Shown in pieces: positions 1-8,621 of a stretch of 33,247 nt of DNA. Made by a program: the position numbers and the translations under genes. Under the pieces are notes generated by a model. That model had not been told where the DNA came from and searched no databases. It worked only from the letters and a program-made list of their open reading frames with translations. Origin of the DNA: an uncultured Bacteroides sp. GTDB taxonomy: Bacteria > Bacteroidota > Bacteroidia > Bacteroidales > Bacteroidaceae. Positions within the stretch are counted from its first letter, which is position 1. The number at the start of each line of letters is the position of its first letter. The stretch is from contig URDR01000028.1 in NCBI GenBank assembly GCA_900546645.1, positions 1-33,247 of the forward strand, read 5' to 3'.

Positions 1-82
1 TCACTGACGCACTGCATGCTTACATACCACATCTCTCGCTGTCAAAACCAAACAACCCCGTTCGATGAAGTATTATTGGTTG

Positions 83-90
83 CAAATATA
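83..90 (-). promoter_or_regulatory. Leftward promoter -7 box at window edge
   Basis: The minus strand reads TATATTTG, a perfect match to the Bacteroidetes -7 consensus TAnnTTTG. A TTG (plus-strand CAA at 111-113) lies 20 bases upstream, the spacing expected for the -33 element. It would drive a gene running off the left end. Minus-strand ATGs at 32 and 17 are in one open frame, but too little sequence remains to identify a gene. Confidence 0.5.
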
Positions 91-132
91 GTGAAAAAGA
101 TGAAAGTATCCAATTGATAAAAGTTTTTTATG

Positions 133-140
133 TATTTTTG
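133..140 (+). promoter_or_regulatory. Promoter -7 box for the lactonase-family gene
   Basis: TATTTTTG matches TAnnTTTG. The nearest TTG upstream (114-116) is 16 bases away, slightly short for a -33 element. Transcription would start near 147, giving a leader of about 110 bases before the ATG at 256. That leader can fold (see findings). Confidence 0.5.
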
Positions 141-255
141 AATATTTAAAGTTAAGGCTCTTTCATCCGGAAGGTAAAATGCCGGTACTTCTGCGAGAGT
201 ACTGATAAAGTATTAGGTTGAAGATGAAAGTGCTGCGAATCAAAACGACTAATTT

Positions 256-1398
256 ATGAAAAGAATCAAATGGTATCTGGCTGGAGTAGGGTTTGTCATG
301 CTTTCGGCTTGTATGGGAAAGAAACAAACGGCGGCTGAGCCGATGGATATGAAAGAATCTGTTTATATGTGTGTGGGGAGTTATGCCTCTGCCGAAAATG
401 AAGGGATTCGCTTGTTTCAGCTGAATCAGGAAACGGGCGATGCGGTGTTTTTGAATGGAATGAAGGGGATTGCTAATCCGTCTTTTCTGACTGTTTCTTC
501 GGACGGAAAACATATTTATGCCGTAGGAGAGAATGATGAAACTTCTTCGACTGCCAATGTGATATGCTTCAGTGAACCGAAGCGAAAATTAGAATGGCTG
601 AGCAGTAGCCTTACGCATGGGGGAGCTCCTTGTAATATTGTATTGAGTCCGGATGCACATTTTGTGTTGACAGCCAATTACGGAGGCGGAAGTCTTTCTG
701 TTATTCCTTTGATGCGTGATGGAAAGGCAGGAAAGGCAGATACGATTCTTTTTACAGGTTGTGGTCCGGATAAAGAACGTCAGGCGCAGCCTCACTTGCA
801 TTGTGTGCAGTTCACTCCCGATGGGAAAAAGTTGTTTGTTTCAGATTTGGGAACAGACCGGATTTATGTATTTCCGGTAAAGAACGGTGCCAAGGACTTG
901 CTGGATAGAGAAAAGATGGTTGATATAAAGTTGCCTGACGGCTGTGGACCGCGTCATTTATGTTTTTCACAAGACGGCAAAAGAGTGTATCTCATCACCG
1001 AACTTTCGGGAGAGGTGATCGTTTTGTTGAATAACGGAGCGGAATTTCATGAGTTGCAGCGTATTCAGTCTGACACGTTGAAGGCAAAAGGAAGCGCTGA
1101 TATTCATTTGTCGCCGGACGGACGTTTCCTTTATGCTTCCAATCGCCTGAAGGGAGATGGAATCGCTGTGTTTAAAGTGAGTGAAGAAGATGGTACACTG
1201 ACGAAAGTAGGCTATCAGTCAACTGGACTTCATCCGCGTCATTTTAATCTGACTCCTAACGGAAAGTTCTTGCTGGTGGCTTGCCGGGATACGGACGAGA
1301 TACAGATTTATAAAAGAGATAAGCTGACGGGGCTGCTTGAAGATACCGGAAAGCGAATCAAGATGCCGAAACCGGTTTGTGTGCAATTCATTCCTTGA
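256..1398 (+). CDS. Lactonase-family (YbhE/Pgl-type) beta-propeller lipoprotein
   Basis: A 380-residue protein of the lactonase family (Pfam PF10282), the seven-bladed propeller family that includes the YbhE-type 6-phosphogluconolactonase. The N-terminus has a lipoprotein signal with lipobox LSAC and the lipidated Cys at residue 19. Propeller repeats are visible as recurring 'PDGK/R-x-hydrophobic-Y' blade motifs (for example SSDGKHIYA, TPDGKKLFV, SPDGRFLYA, TPNGKFLLV) and a GCGPRHL segment. The classical enzyme hydrolyses 6-phosphogluconolactone in the cytosolic pentose phosphate pathway. A lipid anchor would place this copy in the envelope, so the substrate may be another sugar lactone; that is inference. 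It is a single-gene unit converging on the GH92 gene, with a shared terminator at 1475-1502. The ATG at 256 is supported by the signal peptide. Confidence 0.88.
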   Translation: MKRIKWYLAGVGFVMLSACMGKKQTAAEPMDMKESVYMCVGSYASAENEGIRLFQLNQETGDAVFLNGMKGIANPSFLTVSSDGKHIYAVGENDETSSTANVICFSEPKRKLEWLSSSLTHGGAPCNIVLSPDAHFVLTANYGGGSLSVIPLMRDGKAGKADTILFTGCGPDKERQAQPHLHCVQFTPDGKKLFVSDLGTDRIYVFPVKNGAKDLLDREKMVDIKLPDGCGPRHLCFSQDGKRVYLITELSGEVIVLLNNGAEFHELQRIQSDTLKAKGSADIHLSPDGRFLYASNRLKGDGIAVFKVSEEDGTLTKVGYQSTGLHPRHFNLTPNGKFLLVACRDTDEIQIYKRDKLTGLLEDTGKRIKMPKPVCVQFIP

Positions 1399-1474
1399 TG
1401 ACTCTATCTGAATCGATGAGGTTTCAGCGGAATAACATGGGGTGCTTGAATGCATGGTCGGGTAGGAAAAGAAG

Positions 1475-1502
1475 AAGGGGCAGACTTGCGAGTCTGCCCC
1501 TT
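1475..1502. terminator. Bidirectional intrinsic terminator
   Basis: A perfect 12-bp stem (AAGGGGCAGACT with its complement) closes a 4-base loop TGCG between two convergent genes. An A/G-rich run on the left and T residues on the right would serve the minus and plus transcripts respectively. Confidence 0.85.
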
Positions 1503-1548
1503 TCATATAGCTTCAGTTTCTGTGAGTAAACCTGAATGCCTAAGCAAC

Positions 1549-3741
1549 TTATTTCATCTTATATACCAAGATTCCCCCCTTCAGAATGTCTTCGTGGGTG
1601 ATGTAGTTCTTGGTGTAAGGCTTTCCGTTGAGCGTAATGCTGTCTATGTATTTATGCTCTTCCGATAAACCTTCGGCAAGGATGGTAAATGTTTTTCCAT
1701 CAGCCAGATGTAAGGTGAATTTCGGGAACTGAGGCGCTCCGAACACATACTCTCCGCTTACCGGATTTACCGGATAGAATCCCATGGCCGAGAACATATA
1801 CCATGCCGACATCTGACCGCAATCGTCGTTACCGCATAATCCGTTCGGTTTGGGCAGATACTGTGTATCAAAAATCTGACGTATCAGCTCCTGTGTGCGT
1901 TCGGAACGTCCGGCAAGTGTATATAAATAAGCCACGTGGTGGCTGGGTTCGTTACCATGCGCATACTGTCCGATGAGGCCGGTAACATCAGCTTGAGTGG
2001 TTTCCAGTTTAACGGTAAATACCGAGTCTAGCTTCTGCAAGAAAGCTTCTTCACCTCCGAAGAGCGCAATCAGTCCCGGTACATCATGCTGCACATGCCA
2101 TGTATATTGCCAAGCATTTCCTTCGGTATAATCACCGCCGATGCTTTCCGAGTGTCCCACTTGACTTGGGTTAAACGGACTTTTCCAGGTTCCATCAGCT
2201 TTTTTCGGACGCATGAATTTCGTACTCGGGTCGAAGAGGTTTTTGTAATAATCGGCCCGTTTGGCAAAGTAAGCGGCTTCTTCCTCTTTTCCCATGCGTT
2301 TGGCCATATCGGCTGCCGCATAATCATCGTATACGCTTTCCAAAGTAGATGAAACTGATTCAGCCTCGGTCAAGTCGGTGGGGAAATAGCCATATTTGGT
2401 ATAATTCTCCCAGTTCGATTTTAGAGGGTGTGACACCGTTTGGGTTTGCTTGATGGCATTAAAGGCACGTTCTGCATCAAAGCCTCTGAATCCTTTGGCA
2501 TAGGCTTCGGCAATGATGGGCACACTGTGGTTGGCAATCATGGTAAAGGTTTCACCTCCCCACAATCCCCAGATAGGCAGGTAGCCGATGGTTTCACACT
2601 GATCGACCAGTGAGTTTACGAATCCATCCACGCGTTCGGGTACCATCAGAGTATAGAAAGGATGAGCTGCCCGGTAAGTATCCCATGTGGAGAAGGTAGA
2701 ATAGAATTTGTCTCCGGTAGCCTGAACAATTTCATCTTTCGCATTGCGGTATTTTCCGTCGATATCAGAAATCTCGTTCGGCTGAATCAGTGCATGGTAG
2801 AAGCTGGTATAGAAATTCGTCTTTTCGTCGGTTGTGCCTTCTACGTCGATGCGGCTCAGGTAACTGTTCCATTCATTTTTGGCAGCTTGTCTTACTCCTT
2901 CGAAATCCCATCCATTCAGTTCGGCGGTAAGGTTTGCTTTTGCTCCTTCCACACCGGTGGTAGATAAGGCAACTTTCATCAGTAGCTGGTCTTCCGGTTT
3001 CATGTCGAACGTAGCGATGATTCGTTTTCCTTTTTCAGTGGCTGCCATGGGCAACTCAGATGAAGCAATAACCGGACGGTTGAACTTCATGGCAAAGTAA
3101 TAAACTTGGTTAACCCATACCTTGTTGATTACATGCCCGGTCAGGGTGCTGTCGTTTTCCCAGTTGGTTTCGCAGAAACTGACTTGTGAATGATATTGCT
3201 CATCTCTCCATGCCGGACCATGCTGAAGGTCAATCAGTAATGAGGCAGAGTCAGCCTTGTGAAAGGTATAACGATGAAGAGCTGTATGCGTGGTGGCTGT
3301 CAGTTCAGCGGTAACATCCGGCTCGTCGAGAGTAACGCTATAATAGCCGGGGGTAGCTTTTTCGGTTTCCTTAGAAAAGCCGCTCCGGTACTCGTTCCAT
3401 TGGCGCTGGCGCTTTCCGGTAACCGGCATGACAAGCACATCACCTAAATCCATGCATCCGGTTCCGTTAAGGTGAGTTTGTGTGAATCCCCATATGATAG
3501 AGTCTTCATAAACATATTCGGAGCAATATCTCCATCCCACTGCTCCGGTTACCGGACTGGTTTGAATCATTCCGAAGGGGCGGCAGGCTCCGGGAAACGT
3601 ATGTCCGTTATCGGCAGCACCGATAAAGGGATTTACATACTGGGTATAGTCTATGTTTTTTTCATCCTGTGAAGTGCTACACCCAATCAGCATACTTCCC
3701 AATGCAAACAAAGAGGTATATAAAACAGTATTTTTTTTCAT
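1549..3741 (-). CDS. GH92 family alpha-mannosidase, lipoprotein
   Basis: A 730-residue glycoside hydrolase family 92 protein, within the usual family length of about 720-760. These are calcium-dependent exo-acting alpha-mannosidases, mostly alpha-1,2, abundant in Bacteroides that feed on N-glycans and yeast mannan. Family hallmarks are YVNPFIGA and PGACRPFGM near residues 35-58, TEGNAWQYTW (539-548, likely carrying the general acid Glu540), HGNEPSHH (595-602) and GNDDCGQMSAWYMFSAMGFYP (637-657, with the Asp pair expected for the catalytic base). The N-terminus is a lipoprotein signal with the lipidated Cys at residue 21 (LIGC). The gene lies downstream of manA in the same direction, but a strong hairpin separates them and no TAnnTTTG box is visible in the 107-base gap. 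Specific linkage preference cannot be read from the sequence. Confidence 0.95.
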   Translation of the reverse strand: MKKNTVLYTSLFALGSMLIGCSTSQDEKNIDYTQYVNPFIGAADNGHTFPGACRPFGMIQTSPVTGAVGWRYCSEYVYEDSIIWGFTQTHLNGTGCMDLGDVLVMPVTGKRQRQWNEYRSGFSKETEKATPGYYSVTLDEPDVTAELTATTHTALHRYTFHKADSASLLIDLQHGPAWRDEQYHSQVSFCETNWENDSTLTGHVINKVWVNQVYYFAMKFNRPVIASSELPMAATEKGKRIIATFDMKPEDQLLMKVALSTTGVEGAKANLTAELNGWDFEGVRQAAKNEWNSYLSRIDVEGTTDEKTNFYTSFYHALIQPNEISDIDGKYRNAKDEIVQATGDKFYSTFSTWDTYRAAHPFYTLMVPERVDGFVNSLVDQCETIGYLPIWGLWGGETFTMIANHSVPIIAEAYAKGFRGFDAERAFNAIKQTQTVSHPLKSNWENYTKYGYFPTDLTEAESVSSTLESVYDDYAAADMAKRMGKEEEAAYFAKRADYYKNLFDPSTKFMRPKKADGTWKSPFNPSQVGHSESIGGDYTEGNAWQYTWHVQHDVPGLIALFGGEEAFLQKLDSVFTVKLETTQADVTGLIGQYAHGNEPSHHVAYLYTLAGRSERTQELIRQIFDTQYLPKPNGLCGNDDCGQMSAWYMFSAMGFYPVNPVSGEYVFGAPQFPKFTLHLADGKTFTILAEGLSEEHKYIDSITLNGKPYTKNYITHEDILKGGILVYKMK

Positions 3742-3767
3742 AGATGTTTTAGTATTTGGAGTGAGAT

Positions 3768-3812
3768 AAAAAATCTCGTACAGATAAAGTGATTATCTGC
3801 GCGAGATTTTTT
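3768..3812 (-). terminator. Terminator between manA and the GH92 gene
   Basis: An 11-bp arm (3768-3778) pairs with 3802-3812. A second 7-bp stem (3781-3787 with 3793-3799) sits inside, separated by a small internal loop, over the loop AGTGA. The outer arm gives six U residues at the end of a leftward transcript. It sits 36 bases after the manA stop and 26 bases before the GH92 start codon, so it could end manA messages or act as a partial barrier to GH92 expression. Confidence 0.8.
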
Positions 3813-3848
3813 CTGCTTTTTAAAAGCGTAGATATATGGCTGAAATGC

Positions 3849-4820
3849 TTATACATAGGTTTCAAGGAATTTCACATTGCCATTAGGCAAAACTTTCAGT
3901 TCCTTCGTGGTGGCAGGGAACAATACTGACTCTCCGGCTTGCATTTCTATGGTATTTCCTTCATTGTCGGTGATGGTACATGCGCCTTCCATGCAGATGT
4001 AGATAACGAAAGAATCGAGTTCGCTGTAATCCATGTTCATGTTTTCACTTAAGTCATAAACAGAAGTGGTGAAATAAGGACAGGTAACCAGTTCAACCGG
4101 TTCGTTTTCTTTTGGAGTATATGAAGTGCGATAGTCGCTTTCTACGCTATAGTCGATAGCATCCTTAGAAAGTTCGGTATGCAATTCACGTGTGTTTCCG
4201 TTTTTGTCTTTGCGGTTGAAATCGTAAATTCGGTAAGTAATGTTAGAGGTCTGCTGGATTTCAGCGATGAAGCAACCCGCTCCGATGCTGTGGATGCGTC
4301 CTGCCGGAAGAAAGAATACATCACCCGGTTGAACTGCATAGTCAGCCAATGCATCGCAGATGGTATTATCTTCAATCATAGATGCATATTGGTCGGGGGT
4401 AATCTGTTTGCTTAATCCTGAGCGAAGGTGGGCTTTTCCTTCTGCATTGTCAATGACATACCACATTTCTGTTTTTCCCATTGAGTTATGACGTTTCATG
4501 GCCAGTTCATCGTCTGGGTGAACTTGGATAGAAAGGTCGTCTTGTGCGTCGATAAATTTGATGAGCAGAGGGAATTTGCCGTTGAAGCGCTTGTAGTTTT
4601 CCTCACCAACTAATGCACCTTTATATTCATTGACCATTTGAGTCAGGTTTTTTCCTGCGTCTGCTCCATTAGCAACAACAGATTCGTCGCCCGGTACATC
4701 AGAAATTTCCCAGCTTTCGCCTACTTGTGCCTGTTGACAGTCAAGGTGCTTGAACGGGATGATTTTATCTCCACCCCAAATGGTTGATTTCAGAATCGGA
4801 TTAAATTTTAATGGATACAT
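3849..4820 (-). CDS. manA: Mannose-6-phosphate isomerase, class I
   Basis: A 323-residue type I phosphomannose isomerase of the short Bacillus-like form. It interconverts mannose 6-phosphate and fructose 6-phosphate in the cytosol, joining mannose use and GDP-mannose supply to glycolysis. Zinc-site residues are visible as SIQVHPDD (Gln99 and His101), the Glu of GKTEMWYV (Glu118) and the His of AGRIHSIG (His177). The active-site stretch ITYRIYDFNR carries Arg197. The N-terminal PILKSTIWGG is typical of the family. There is no signal peptide. It is followed in the same direction by a GH92 mannosidase that would release mannose, a sensible functional pairing. A minus-strand TATTTTTG box at 4853-4860 gives a leader of under 30 bases. 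Confidence 0.95.
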   Translation of the reverse strand: MYPLKFNPILKSTIWGGDKIIPFKHLDCQQAQVGESWEISDVPGDESVVANGADAGKNLTQMVNEYKGALVGEENYKRFNGKFPLLIKFIDAQDDLSIQVHPDDELAMKRHNSMGKTEMWYVIDNAEGKAHLRSGLSKQITPDQYASMIEDNTICDALADYAVQPGDVFFLPAGRIHSIGAGCFIAEIQQTSNITYRIYDFNRKDKNGNTRELHTELSKDAIDYSVESDYRTSYTPKENEPVELVTCPYFTTSVYDLSENMNMDYSELDSFVIYICMEGACTITDNEGNTIEMQAGESVLFPATTKELKVLPNGNVKFLETYV

Positions 4821-4852
4821 AATGTTTATAGTTTTTGGGTTAGAATTTACTG

Positions 4853-4860
4853 CAAAAATA
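4853..4860 (-). promoter_or_regulatory. manA promoter -7 box
   Basis: The minus strand reads TATTTTTG (TAnnTTTG), 33 bases before the manA ATG. No clear -33 TTG is present. A perfect 16-bp palindrome (4860-4875) occupies the spacer instead (see findings). Confidence 0.6.
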
Positions 4861-4993
4861 CGAAATTAATTTCGTTGCATCGTAAGATGATGTTTAATTT
4901 TCACATGAATCTCGGCAGATCTTCTCTCGGAAAAGAGTAAGAGTTAATTTGCGTTTTTTCGACCAGATAAGGTGTTGATTCATTGCAAAGATA

Positions 4994-5001
4994 TATCTTT
5001 G
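4994..5001 (+). promoter_or_regulatory. Promoter -7 box for the lipoprotein/DUF5723 unit
   Basis: TATCTTTG matches TAnnTTTG, with TTG at 4975-4977 (16-base gap, slightly short). Transcription would start near 5008, leaving a leader of about 70 bases before the ATG at 5081. Confidence 0.55.
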
Positions 5002-5080
5002 CATCCGAAATAATACATGAAAAAAGAGAACATTATAAGATACGAACAAACGTTTTTTTATTTATATATTTTTATTCTAG

Positions 5081-6844
5081 ATGGTAAACATTGAGAAAAA
5101 GTGGCGAGGTGTCGCCTTGTTTGCACTGTTCTTTGGATTAGGATCGTGCGTTGACAGCAAATACGATTTAGACAAAGACATCGACTGGACTATCACTGTA
5201 GGTGGTGATTATTTAACTGTTCCGGTAGGAACAACAGATACAATCTTTCTGAGTAAGATAATCGACTTGGAAAAGGATGGTATGCTGGGAGTTAATGGTA
5301 ACCATGAGTATCATTTGACTAAGAAAGGTGTAATTGAAGTGGAACCGACTTCGGTAAGTAAAGTTCAAATTGCACAGGTAGTGACTGAAATGACCCCGAT
5401 TGTTGTGGTGGATAAAGTGAAAAACAATGCTTTTTCTTTTTTATCAGGAGAGAATGTTTCTGCAGAAGTGCACACTTCTGGTGCTTTGGAAACAAATGTA
5501 ACGGGGATTGATGAGGCACTGAAGGAGCTGGGGGAAATAACAGCTTCTGAGCCTTCGTTGCTGACTCTTACATTTGAGTTTGAGAAAGGTGAAGGAATAG
5601 AATATGATAAAGTGCTTGCTGATGGACTGACTTTTGTCTTTCCGGATTTTATACAGTTTGAGCCTGGACAGGAGTTATTAAGAGGTAATTCTTTGGTATT
5701 ACCTAAAGGTTATGTAATGTCTTCGGATGGAAGTTCAAACCATGTAGAACTGAAAGTGACTGGTTATAAATTTAATGACAAGGCAGGTACGGCTGAAGCA
5801 ATGAAACCGGTAAATGGGGAGTTGCTTATCAGTGGTGTGATACAATCCGAAGGGCGGGTGCTTACTACTGGGGTAGTAAAGGGAGGCATGTTAAGTATGA
5901 CACCTAAAGCTGTGCTGGCTCCGATGGAAATCAATCGGGTTGTGGGAGTCATTCAGCCGGAAATTACAGTAGAAGATACTCAAATAGCTTTGACTGGATT
6001 GCCGGATTTCCTGAAGGATGAAAGTACTCGTTTGGATATTTCTAATCCGGTATTCTTGTTTAAGGCAGAAAATAGCTTGAATACAGAGGTGGTGCTGGAT
6101 GCCGTATTGACTCCAGAGAGAGAAGGAAAAGATCTTTCAGCGAATCAGGTTGTCGTAAACGGACTGAAACTGGCTCCTGCTTCTGAAGGGGAAACTTTCA
6201 TCGCACTTTCACGTACAGGTGTCAGTGGTGTATCCGGGGCAAGCGATACGCAGGTGGAGGATATAAATAAACTGATAGAGGTTATTCCAGACTTCATTAA
6301 TGTGGAACTGAAACCTCGCGTGGAGAATAATCAGTTTTATGGAGCTGAACTCGGAATAGACTATGAGTTGCCCTCCAGCTACGATGTGGATGTTCCGCTT
6401 TGTTTTGAAAGTAATTTGAATATTGTATATCAGGATTCAATCACAGAATTAAATAAAGACTTGGCTGATTTGGATAAGGTGGATTTCCGCGTTGCGAACT
6501 TCATTTTTACCGCCGTTAATACGGTGCCTTTGCAGTTGGAAGCTAAGCCGGAAAACGTGGAAATAAAAGATAGAGACGGAAAGGTAATTGATAATATCAA
6601 GGTGGAAAATAACGGTCGGCATATCGCAGAAAGTAAAGACGGAAAAGAAAAGGTGGAAAGTGAGTTTACATTGAAACTGACTTCCAAGGAGCCTAATGTT
6701 CTTTCGCGGATTGACTGCATTACCTTTAAAGTGACGGCTGTGCCGGGACAGGCTACGAATGTTCCCTTGAAGGATGAGCAATGGCTGAAGATGACTAAAA
6801 TCAGGTTGAATGTACCGGGAGGGATTAAAGTGGATTTAAATTAA
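5081..6844 (+). CDS. Large lipoprotein of unknown function, partner of the DUF5723 gene
   Basis: A 587-residue protein I do not recognise as a characterised family. The N-terminus is a lipoprotein signal: a short charged stretch, a hydrophobic segment (about residues 10-20) and LGSC with the lipidated Cys at residue 23, followed by an Asp-rich stretch that may favour surface display. The rest is soluble, rich in beta-prone Val/Thr/Leu and acidic, with no membrane segments and no cysteines after the lipidation site. This suggests a multi-domain beta-sandwich envelope protein. The DUF5723 outer-membrane-type gene starts 22 bases after the stop, so the two are almost certainly co-transcribed and may form an envelope complex (inference). 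It has its own promoter-like box at 4994-5001. A structural or adhesive role is possible but not shown. Confidence 0.85.
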   Translation: MVNIEKKWRGVALFALFFGLGSCVDSKYDLDKDIDWTITVGGDYLTVPVGTTDTIFLSKIIDLEKDGMLGVNGNHEYHLTKKGVIEVEPTSVSKVQIAQVVTEMTPIVVVDKVKNNAFSFLSGENVSAEVHTSGALETNVTGIDEALKELGEITASEPSLLTLTFEFEKGEGIEYDKVLADGLTFVFPDFIQFEPGQELLRGNSLVLPKGYVMSSDGSSNHVELKVTGYKFNDKAGTAEAMKPVNGELLISGVIQSEGRVLTTGVVKGGMLSMTPKAVLAPMEINRVVGVIQPEITVEDTQIALTGLPDFLKDESTRLDISNPVFLFKAENSLNTEVVLDAVLTPEREGKDLSANQVVVNGLKLAPASEGETFIALSRTGVSGVSGASDTQVEDINKLIEVIPDFINVELKPRVENNQFYGAELGIDYELPSSYDVDVPLCFESNLNIVYQDSITELNKDLADLDKVDFRVANFIFTAVNTVPLQLEAKPENVEIKDRDGKVIDNIKVENNGRHIAESKDGKEKVESEFTLKLTSKEPNVLSRIDCITFKVTAVPGQATNVPLKDEQWLKMTKIRLNVPGGIKVDLN

Positions 6845-6866
6845 CAGACAAATACAAAGAAAACAG

Positions 6867-8399
6867 ATGAAAAAATATATTTTAATGAGTATGACAGCTG
6901 CTTCGCTGATGATGGCGTTTACAGAACAGGCGGCTGCACAGGCACAGCAAAACCGATCGGCTTATTTTTTGGAGGGAGCGACTTATCGGCATGAATTAAA
7001 CCCCAGCTTTATGGGAGAACGTAATTATGTAGGTATGCCGGGGTTAGGCAATTTCTCATTAGGAGTGCAGAGTACTGCCGGTGTGGGCGATTTCTTGTTT
7101 GTAAAGTCAAATGGTGATTTGATGACTTTTATGCATGAAGAGGTAGGACGTAAGGAGTTTGAAAAGGGGTTGCCTAAACGGGTGAAGTTGGGACTGAACT
7201 TGAATGAAACGCTTCTTTCTACCGGCTTTTATGCTTGGGGAGGATTTAATACACTGGGTATTTCTGTAAAAAGTACGACTAACTTGTCGGTTCCTGATGA
7301 GATGTTTAAATTCATGAAAAATGGGGTTGATGCGCCTGAAGGAAGTCATTATAAGGTAAAGGGACTGCATGCTTTATCGACTAACTATGCTGAAATTGCT
7401 TTGGGACATGCACGTCAGTTTGATGAGCATTGGACTGTGGGTGCAAAGGCAAAAATATTGGTAGGACTTGCTAAGGCTACAGTAAAAATAGACGAGCTTG
7501 ACATCGTAGCTACTCCGGATAATTGGCAGATTACACCAAGTGGGGCTGAGGCTTATCTTTCTGCCAAGGGGTTGATTGCCCCTACGAAAGGAGAAACAGG
7601 CAACTATGATGAAAGTGATTATGAATTGGATGCGGCTGGAAATCGTACGGAGCAGTTGAAACCGGGAGCTGAGCACTTGCTTTCATATGATGATTTTGAT
7701 TATGAAACGGGCGATATGGGACCTGCTGGCTTTGGTATGGCTTTTGATTTCGGAGTAACCTATCGCTTGAACGATGAGTGGACTTTCTCGGCTGCTGTCC
7801 TTGATTTGGGCTTTCTTCGTTGGAAGCATACTGTGAAGGCGGTTATGGAGAATAAATTTGAGTTTGACGGTTTTACGGAAATCCCTATCAATTCAGATTT
7901 GGGAGATAACGATCCGAATTCAATCGATAATCAGGCTGACCGGATTGGAGATGACTTGGAGGAAATGTATAAGTTTACCAAAGTGGGCGAAGGGATGAAG
8001 CGATCTACTGCTTTAGCTGCTACGTTGAACTTAGGCGCAGAATATACACTTCCGGCTTATAACCGGTTGAAGTTTGGCTTCTTGTCTTCTTCTCGTTTCC
8101 AGGGACGTCATTCTTGGAGTGAAGCACGTGTATCAGCCAATGTGTCTCCATTGAATTGGTTTGAGGCATCGGTCAACTATGCATTGTCTAATTTTGGCTC
8201 TACCGGCGGCTTGATGCTGAACTTTCATCCTTGCGGATTCAACTTCTTCCTTGCAGCCGATATGCCGATAGGAAAATATTCTCCTAAATACTATGCTCCT
8301 ATTAACCGGGCAGCAGTAAATGTAAACTTAGGTATTAATTTTACATTTGGAGCTAAGCATAAAAAGCAATCTAAAGAGGCAAACTCTCAGTCGATCTGA
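6867..8399 (+). CDS. DUF5723-family outer-membrane beta-barrel-like protein
   Basis: A 510-residue protein with a clear Sec signal peptide (MKKYILMSMTAASLMMAF, cleavage probably after AAAQ near residue 25). The mature N-terminus, with RHELNPSFMG and a run of Gly/Phe/aromatic strands, matches my recollection of DUF5723 (PF18990) proteins of Bacteroidetes. Repeated amphipathic strand patterns (for example FGMAFDFGVTYRL, FSAAVLDLGFLRW, VNVNLGINFTFGA) suggest an outer-membrane barrel resembling the FadL/PorV style. A long acidic insert lies around residues 220-275. The last roughly 12 residues are hydrophilic rather than ending in an aromatic residue. Function is unknown. It follows the lipoprotein gene by 22 bases, which suggests joint work at the outer membrane. 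Confidence 0.8.
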   Translation: MKKYILMSMTAASLMMAFTEQAAAQAQQNRSAYFLEGATYRHELNPSFMGERNYVGMPGLGNFSLGVQSTAGVGDFLFVKSNGDLMTFMHEEVGRKEFEKGLPKRVKLGLNLNETLLSTGFYAWGGFNTLGISVKSTTNLSVPDEMFKFMKNGVDAPEGSHYKVKGLHALSTNYAEIALGHARQFDEHWTVGAKAKILVGLAKATVKIDELDIVATPDNWQITPSGAEAYLSAKGLIAPTKGETGNYDESDYELDAAGNRTEQLKPGAEHLLSYDDFDYETGDMGPAGFGMAFDFGVTYRLNDEWTFSAAVLDLGFLRWKHTVKAVMENKFEFDGFTEIPINSDLGDNDPNSIDNQADRIGDDLEEMYKFTKVGEGMKRSTALAATLNLGAEYTLPAYNRLKFGFLSSSRFQGRHSWSEARVSANVSPLNWFEASVNYALSNFGSTGGLMLNFHPCGFNFFLAADMPIGKYSPKYYAPINRAAVNVNLGINFTFGAKHKKQSKEANSQSI

Positions 8400-8455
8400 T
8401 GTAAGAAGAATCTTTTTTCTTGGATATAGAGTGCTTTAGTAGCAGTATAGATAGA

Positions 8456-8511
8456 AAAATCCCCGTTCGCACTTGCAGTGTAATTAAACATCGCTGGCGG
8501 ACGGGGATTTT
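8456..8511. terminator. Bidirectional terminator between convergent genes
   Basis: A 15-bp stem with one G-U pair (8456-8470 with 8497-8511) has the core AAAATCCCCGT/ACGGGGATTTT and a 26-base loop. It follows the DUF5723 stop and precedes the end of the convergent GH84 gene, and the A/T ends suit termination in both directions. Confidence 0.8.
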
Positions 8512-8621
8512 ATTGTTTGGTTAACTTGTCATCCTTTATTCTTATTGCCTTGAAGATGAGTTTGCAAAGCTTGGGAGAATAAGATGAAAGTGACTGTAAT
8601 TGTAGCTTGGATAGCTGAAGC

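Noticed and set aside
1..60. Start of a divergent gene or foreign sequence at the left edge
   Set aside because: Only about 10 open codons remain on the minus strand and nothing is recognisable. It is recorded as a promoter only.
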